Origin: Pleurotus djamor
Taxonomy: Eukaryota; Basidiomycota; Agaricomycetes; Agaricales; Pleurotaceae
DNA length: 64,000 nt
Direction: 5' to 3'
NCBI GenBank assembly: GCA_029747585.1
Contig: JAPEVF010000109.1
Location: forward strand, 43,901-107,900
The notes beneath the pieces were generated by a model. That model ran no database searches, had not been told where the DNA came from, and saw only the letters and a program-made list of their open reading frames with translations. Positions 58,692-64,000 of this stretch are shown one piece after another. Every line of letters begins with the position of its first letter. The first letter of the stretch is position 1. Both the position numbers and the translations under genes were made by a program.

Positions 58692-60437
58692 TCAAGAGCT
58701 TTCAGCTGCAACGGCGCCTGCGATCCTCCCGAACACCAACGCTTCAAGCAAGGACGAGCCACCAAGTCGGTTCTGTCCATGCACACCGCCAATGGCCTCA
58801 CCGGAGGCAAATAGCCCTTTTATTGGGACTCCATCAACAGAGAGGACCCGAGACGATGTGTCGACGTGAATGCCGCCCATTGTCTACAGAGCATGTATGA
58901 GTTTATCGGTTAGTCAGTGGTCAAGAGAAGGACGCACATAATGCACGACGGGCACTACCAATGCCACCAGCAATGGCTCGCCCGGGACAAAGAACGGGTT
59001 ATGGAAGTAAGCTGCAAGGGCATTCAATGAGTTTGAAACGGGGTGGCCGGGAGAGAAAAAGTGCACTCACTCTTGCCGAAAGGATCTTTGTCTTCTCCAC
59101 GAGCGTACTTAGCATGATCTTCCAGCGTTTGGTTGAGTTGCGCAAAGGGCACGTCTGCATCGGATGCCAACTCTTCAGCATTCGCATATCGCTTCATCAA
59201 TCCTTTCGCAACGTAGAAGTCACAATGTGACTTGAGCTCCTTCTCAGCGGCCGTGTTCAACAAGAGTCGGATAGGTCCCTGCTCCATCTCTATCACGTCC
59301 TGCATCGCCTTGGTCACGACATCTCTCTTCTCCATCTCATCCACGAACCGCTCTCCATGTTTGTTGATTAACAGCGCACCCACGCCGCGAAGAGCTTCGG
59401 CTGCTAGGAATTTGGTCTTGGCCGATGGGTCCTTCGGGTCAACGAAGCCAGTAGGGTGGACTTGAATCTGGTCCATGTCGATAAGAGAGGCGTTTAGAGA
59501 CGAGGCCAACCGATGACCATCCCCAGTTGCATGGTCGCCATTTGTTGTAGGGAGGTTGATGAGATCTGGTCTGAATGTCGATAAGTAACCAGAAGCAGAA
59601 TAGTCCGCTGCATATCCCCTAGAAAATGGATGTCATGAAACGCGCATATAAGAGGTCCGTGCACGTAACGCACCCCGTAGCTAGTATGACCGCTTCAGCC
59701 AGCGCTGTAACGTTCTCTCCGTCGTGTTCATACACAACACCAACAACTTCGCCATCCTTCTCCACCAGTTTGACAACATTTGCAGACTTGATGATTGTTA
59801 CGCCACTTGGTATTGACTCTAGTTTCTTCCACAACGCTGAAGTGATGGCGAACCCCGGTGGAGGACCTCTACCACGATGGGTTCTAGCTACCGAGTGACC
59901 ACCAAGTTGAGCGACAAGGCTCAGATCAATGCTAAAGTTTGCGGTCAACCAGGCCAACGACTCTGTAGACTTCGACGTCAAAGTAGTGATGAGGTCTTTC
60001 CGAGCAAGAGAACCAGCAGAAACGGTCGTATCTGCAACACTAGCTTGAATTCAACATCAATTAGGCGGGAAAATGGGCGATGGAACTCACAAAGAGTCGA
60101 CGGAATCGACAATTCCCTGAGCTTTCTGAGCATCAGTCCCTACTCCATTGATTCCCGAGCTCGCTTTGACTGAATTTCCTCCTAGGCTACATTGATGGTC
60201 AGCTCGCTGTCAGTAACAAAACTGAAGTACGTACGATGGTTTCTTGTCGAGCAACAACACATTCTTTCCCCGTTCAACAAGTGTATGCGCCGCACTAAGC
60301 CCTGCCAGCCCTCCTCCAACGACGATCACTCGGTCATTCGACAGATCCATTGGTTGCCTCCAATTCACGACGACGATGGCAACGAGAAGGGATACGATAA
60401 AAGTTACGATTTGAGTAGATGTCCGGGGCATTCGCAT
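58692..60437 (-). CDS. OSM1: Soluble fumarate reductase, FAD-dependent
   Basis: Minus strand from ATG at 60435-60437 to TGA at 58692-58694, about seven exons. Yeast FRD1/OSM1 reduce fumarate to succinate to reoxidise FADH2/NADH, Osm1 in mitochondria and ER. A hydrophobic N-terminal helix ([17 protein letters not shown]) acts as signal or anchor. FAD site: [17 protein letters not shown], later [15 protein letters not shown]. The middle has [20 protein letters not shown] and [13 protein letters not shown] with the substrate-binding Arg/His. The last exons read [18 protein letters not shown] and [20 protein letters not shown]. Length is normal for the flavin-only enzyme; no heme or cytochrome b5 domain is present. 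Confidence 0.92.
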
Positions 60438-60961
60438 CTCCAGATGCTGCCCACAGGCGTATTTATGCGCATTGGAAGATGGGCCAGAACAAAAGTGTGT
60501 GTGGATTACTGGGGGTCGAGACGACGATGAGACCTGGACCCTTCCATGAATAGGGGCACTGCTCCTCCTGAGCCTGAAGGGGGTTTACGTAAGTGATAAG
60601 CGTCATTTCCGATGGGCGGAATCTTTGTTTCAGGACGTCCACAGCGGCTGCTGGCACAGCGAATTCTGAATCTTCCCATCCGACACTTCTCTTCGCCTCC
60701 TCGACGTAATAAAATTCTTACTCCCGTATGTTTGTTTTCTCATTCTCAAATCTTCATGAACGCTCAATTTAGCGCCTCGATTTCTCAAGCCCGTTCCACC
60801 TCGTTGCTTCCGCAGCCAGAACTTACTCAACTCTCACAACTCGCCTCACCTCATCCACCGGGTTGCCATAGAGTTATCGAAGTAACCATTTCCTTCGACA
60901 CGAAACGAGAAACGAAGCACATACTCGTGTAGAGTAATTCACGTCAAACCTTGTCAACACC
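60438..60961. other. Intergenic between divergent fumarate reductase and SFT2
   Basis: Shared 5' region of about 520 bp; CT-rich near 60660-60760. No gene called. Confidence 0.55.
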
Positions 60962-61797
60962 ATGGCCAACAAAGGCTGGCTAAACCTCGAATCTGCGGGG
61001 AACGCCATCCCTGAATCACAGTTTTTCGAGGGTGACTCGGCATTCAAATTCTTGGGCTTGTCGAGGACGACGAGGTTGTATGGGTTCGTTGGTTGGTGAG
61101 TCGCTCAGTCGATTCACAAGCGCGGTGCTGCGTCTTGTTTTCGTTTTCGTTTCCGTTTTGCTGACTTGGTGTTTACGATGGGATAGCCTCATTATAGGTT
61201 TCATCTTGAGTATCCTTGCGAGCTCGCTACTGTTCTTGGGACAATTGACGATATTCGCAAGTGAGTTGCAACGCGTCATGGGCTAGCGCGCTTCCGCCAT
61301 GTTGACAACCAACCCTATAATCCTTCTAGTCCTCTATGTCTTCGGCACCATCGTCGCATTGATTGGAACGGGTTTCCTTATCGGATTCTTCAAGCAACTG
61401 AAACTCGTGCGTGCTGCGAACCACTGTACACGTCTGACCAGAGATGGCTCACACATTTCGTTATTTTGACGTAGATGTTCAAACCAATTCGAGTGGTCGC
61501 AACGATAATTTTCCTCGCATCCATTGGTCTAGTATTCGTAGGCGCTTTCGTGCTTGACAGCGGGGTAAGCATGCCTTCCTCTATTCTGTTGCTGCGCACT
61601 CACGTACGCTTCCGCACCTGTCGCACTTACTAGCTGCTATGTTTAAGTACGTCGCTTTCTCCCCTCGAATCAGTTTCACCTTGTTAACCCCATCGACAGT
61701 CTTCGTCTTCATTCAATTCCTCGCGTACACATGGTATACGCTGTCGTACATCCCATACGCCAGGTCGGCCGTGTTGAAGATGATTGGTATGGGTTAA
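60962..61797 (+). CDS. SFT2: SFT2 Golgi vesicle-transport membrane protein
   Basis: Four-helix Golgi protein that aids fusion of endosome-derived vesicles. Exons 60962-61095, 61187-61260, 61330-61406, 61475-61564, 61634-61646, 61700-61797; 486 nt, 161 residues. It begins MANKGWLNLES. Conserved sequence: FFEGDSAFKFLGLSRTTRLY before helix 1, then LIIGFILSILASSLLFLG, LYVFGTIVALIGTGFLIGF, FKQLKLMFKPIRVVATIIFL, and WYTLSYIPYARSAVLKMIG at the end. The fifth exon is only 13 nt. Complete. Confidence 0.94.
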
Positions 61798-62181
61798 ATG
61801 GATGTTCACTTCTAATGCACTGGTCACGCTGAGAGGGGTGACGATGATGATGTTATGGCATGGCTTTCGCAATTTGATAATTCATGATGATTTGTTCGTA
61901 GCCCTTATCTCGGTCGTACTGGTGCTGAGGCTGAGTGATAGGTCCGTAGTATAGTGTAGGTGACCAGGCGTGATTTGTTTTGCTCTCATAATGTATTGAA
62001 CAGAATCGAATGAATTCTGTTGCAGTCAACGACAATGCCTCGGGTATATTATGAGGGTCGCTACTATGTCTTCACTCACAAACTTCAGGCTTCGTTGATA
62101 TTGGCTATTTTACAATTTTGTTGTATAAATACTTGCAGCAAGCTATTGGGCGCAGGGTCCGTAACGAACTAATGGGCATGC
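61798..62181. other. Intergenic between convergent SFT2 and GLO2
   Basis: AT-rich 3' flanks; no gene seen. Confidence 0.65.
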
Positions 62182-63382
62182 TCACCCTTTGAAATTATTC
62201 TTCAAATCTCTGAGTTTATCCATTACTTCGTCGTCTGACGCCTTGTGCAACCCAACATTCGCTCTACCGAGACACCGTTAAATTTAGACTCTGAGTAGGA
62301 TTATGATCTCTCACCTAATCTCCGCGTCTGATAAGGTCATAAAGACATTCCATTCCTTTTCATCCCCAATGGTCGACACCCCCGCAATGACATCATGTTC
62401 CTTGACCACTTTTTCCAATTTCTCCACGCCTGCATTGCCTTCCCCTGCGACACTCTTCGCAAACGCCAGATTACCCTTGGTGTACTCGTGCCCGGGGTAT
62501 ACGAGGGTGGTATCAGGGAGAGTACCGAGGTAGGTTAACGAGGAATTCATTTCCGTTGCGGTTCCTTCGAAGAAACGACCGCAACCTGCGATGAAGAGGG
62601 TATCGCCTGTGAATACGGCTCCTGGGTGATTTGTTGGGTCGGATGCGTTTGTTGCGTGGTAGCAGATGGAGTCTTGTGTGTGGCATGGCGTAGCGAGGCA
62701 GCTGTTGTCGTATGGATCGTTGTACCGACGAAATCAGTTGCTGTGATCATGTGAAACGGCGGCGGACAGAGACGAACCGGACGTGGATGCTGTCACCGAG
62801 AGTGAACTCGTCTTTGTCTTTGACGAGCTGAGTCAGGGCTGGGCTCTTGTGGCTTCCCCCATAGATGGGCACGCCCGGATACGTTTTAGCCTTTTCCCGC
62901 AACAGTTCGTATGAGTATATCATCGGTACCAATAGCAACAGCAAGGCCAGCTGTAAAACCGACTACGCACAAAAGTCTAGAGTCCCATGAATATACCGAA
63001 CAAATTTGGTGTTAGTAAATCATCATTTCCATGATGCCCGTTCCGAGGAACTGAGAGGGTACACACGCACTTCGTTACCACCGCTATGATCATAATGGTG
63101 ATGCGTAGTGATTCCGGCGACGATTTGTATGCCTAGACTATCAGCTGCTTGCTTTACTTTGGCAACATCGTAAGGGTCTACGGCTGCTGCTTTGTTGGAT
63201 TTGGGGTCAATGAGGAGGTAGGCGTAGTTGTCGCTGCGAACGGGTACAGGAACGACTTTCATTGCTATGTGCCTTCTGATGTTGATAGAGGATGAGAAAG
63301 CGAACGCAGGATGCAGATGGAGTCGATGAGGATGAGTAAGCCAAGCTTTTGTGGAACGTGGAAGTAAATGGGTGAGTGACAT
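62182..63382 (-). CDS. GLO2: Glyoxalase II (hydroxyacylglutathione hydrolase)
   Basis: Splits S-lactoylglutathione to lactate and glutathione, finishing methylglyoxal removal. Minus strand, several exons, stop at 62182-62184. The metallo-beta-lactamase core starts MKVVPVPVRSDNYAYLL and has the binuclear zinc motif THHHYDHSGGN, then LATPCHTQDSICY, FTGDTLFIAGCGRFFEGT and YPGHEYTKGNL. The end DEVMDKLRDLKNNFKG is typical. There are two in-frame ATGs: the upper (63380-63382) adds 40 residues rich in Arg, His and Ser without acids, a likely mitochondrial presequence; the lower (63260-63262) gives the cytosolic form. Confidence 0.93.
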
Positions 63383-63654
63383 CTTAGGGGCGTCTATATT
63401 TTGTGGCGTCTCTGTTTGCTAACTTTACTCGTAACGCGAAACAACTTTCCAGTGATGATGATGAACTTTCTGATGCCACTCTTTCCTGATGATCGTTGTG
63501 ATGGTCTCAATCGACGTTGTAGTCCTTCTCACAGCGCCTTGGCTTGTGCGATAAAAACTGCTGCAGGCTAAATCAAAATGGGTTTCTCTTCCCCCAGACA
63601 GCTAGTAGCCTCTCCCTCGTAACGCCAGGAGCCACACTCATCACTTCTTGAAGT

Positions 63655-64000
63655 ATGGAAACTAAAATACGGCCACGCGAAGCAGCGTGGAAGGTACGCA
63701 TCCCTATGGACTCAGTCGGATTTTCTGGCGTTGACCATCGAACGCTAGTGCACAGAACAGTGTTGCCCTTCCTGGTCGTCGAATCATCCAACAACGACTG
63801 CTTCTGGGTGTACATACTGCAAAAGCTGTCAAACTACCACGAATGCATCGTCGTCATCAAATCCTACGGCTGCCCCATCGTCTACAGCACTCACCTCCAG
63901 CTCGACGTCCGCGTCTGAGGGTAGTGCCGTGACCAAGCCAGCGGCATCTGACACCACGCCACCTTCCATGACGCAAGATGTATCCGGAGCGCCAAACATG
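63655..64000 (+). CDS. Partial Cys- and Ser-rich hypothetical protein, cut by right edge
   Basis: Proposed exon 1 from ATG 63655 (METKIRPREAAWK) to 63693, intron with GTACGC donor ending CGCTAG near 63750, then an exon open to the window end. The exon encodes CTEQCCPSWSSNHP, then CTYCKSCQTTTN and a long Ser/Thr/Pro-rich region ending PPSMTQDVSGAPNM. The Cys spacing may bind zinc, but it fits no pattern I can name with confidence. The start is uncertain. Confidence 0.35.

Noticed and set aside
1..64000. Search for a novel defence, mobile or biosynthetic cluster
   Set aside because: All well-supported genes are ordinary eukaryotic housekeeping or common fungal genes; no clustering of synthases, nucleases or transposases was seen.

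Overview
This window is nuclear DNA of a filamentous basidiomycete, most likely an Agaricomycete. The genes are dense and lie on both strands. They carry many introns of about 50-70 nt with GT..AG ends and short branch-point sequences, and encode typical fungal proteins (GLT1, HIS3, MSS51, SFT2, a CUE-AlkB-GRF protein, M13 metalloproteases). There are no operons, CRISPR arrays, phage genes or recognisable transposons. I rebuilt gene models by hand from splice sites and reading frame; for twelve genes the summed exon lengths give an exactly open frame.

Layout: a mitochondrial-carrier gene cut by the left edge (minus), a DUF1776/YSC83-like gene (minus) with a probable single-base frame error, an unassigned small gene (minus), LST8 (plus, 11 exons), an unassigned 1.6 kb, GLT1/NADH-GOGAT (plus, 15 exons), an M24 aminopeptidase-P-like membrane protein (minus), a CUE-AlkB-GRF dioxygenase (plus), an MFS transporter (plus), and a tandem pair of M13 (neprilysin/ECE-like) metalloproteases (plus). 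Then come an F-box gene (plus), MSS51 (minus), HIS3 (plus), a Ser/Pro-rich gene (minus), a poor-quality 2.2 kb with a 126-N gap, SYF1 (plus), a DUF3445 heme-oxidase-like gene (plus), a PKA catalytic subunit (minus), a WD40 gene (minus), SSF1 (plus), TFB3/MAT1 (minus), BET4 (plus), EDC4/Ge-1 (plus), fumarate reductase (minus), SFT2 (plus), GLO2 (minus), and a partial Cys- and Ser-rich gene at the right edge.

Most genes are housekeeping: nitrogen assimilation and TOR signalling (GLT1, LST8, HIS3), RNA processing and decay (SYF1, EDC4), ribosome assembly (SSF1), transcription/repair (TFB3, AlkB), trafficking (BET4, SFT2) and mitochondrial functions (MSS51, carrier, DUF1776). Several pairs are divergent with only about 100-200 bp between start codons. 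I see no novel multi-gene system. The most interesting signals are in gene structure: a probable AT-AC intron in HIS3 that restores an invariant metal-binding Glu, three GC-AG introns, an 8-nt microexon kept in both M13 paralogues, a first exon made only of the ATG in BET4, and a 13-nt microexon in SFT2. Several frame breaks look like assembly errors (spurious Ns or homopolymer miscounts) rather than pseudogenes.
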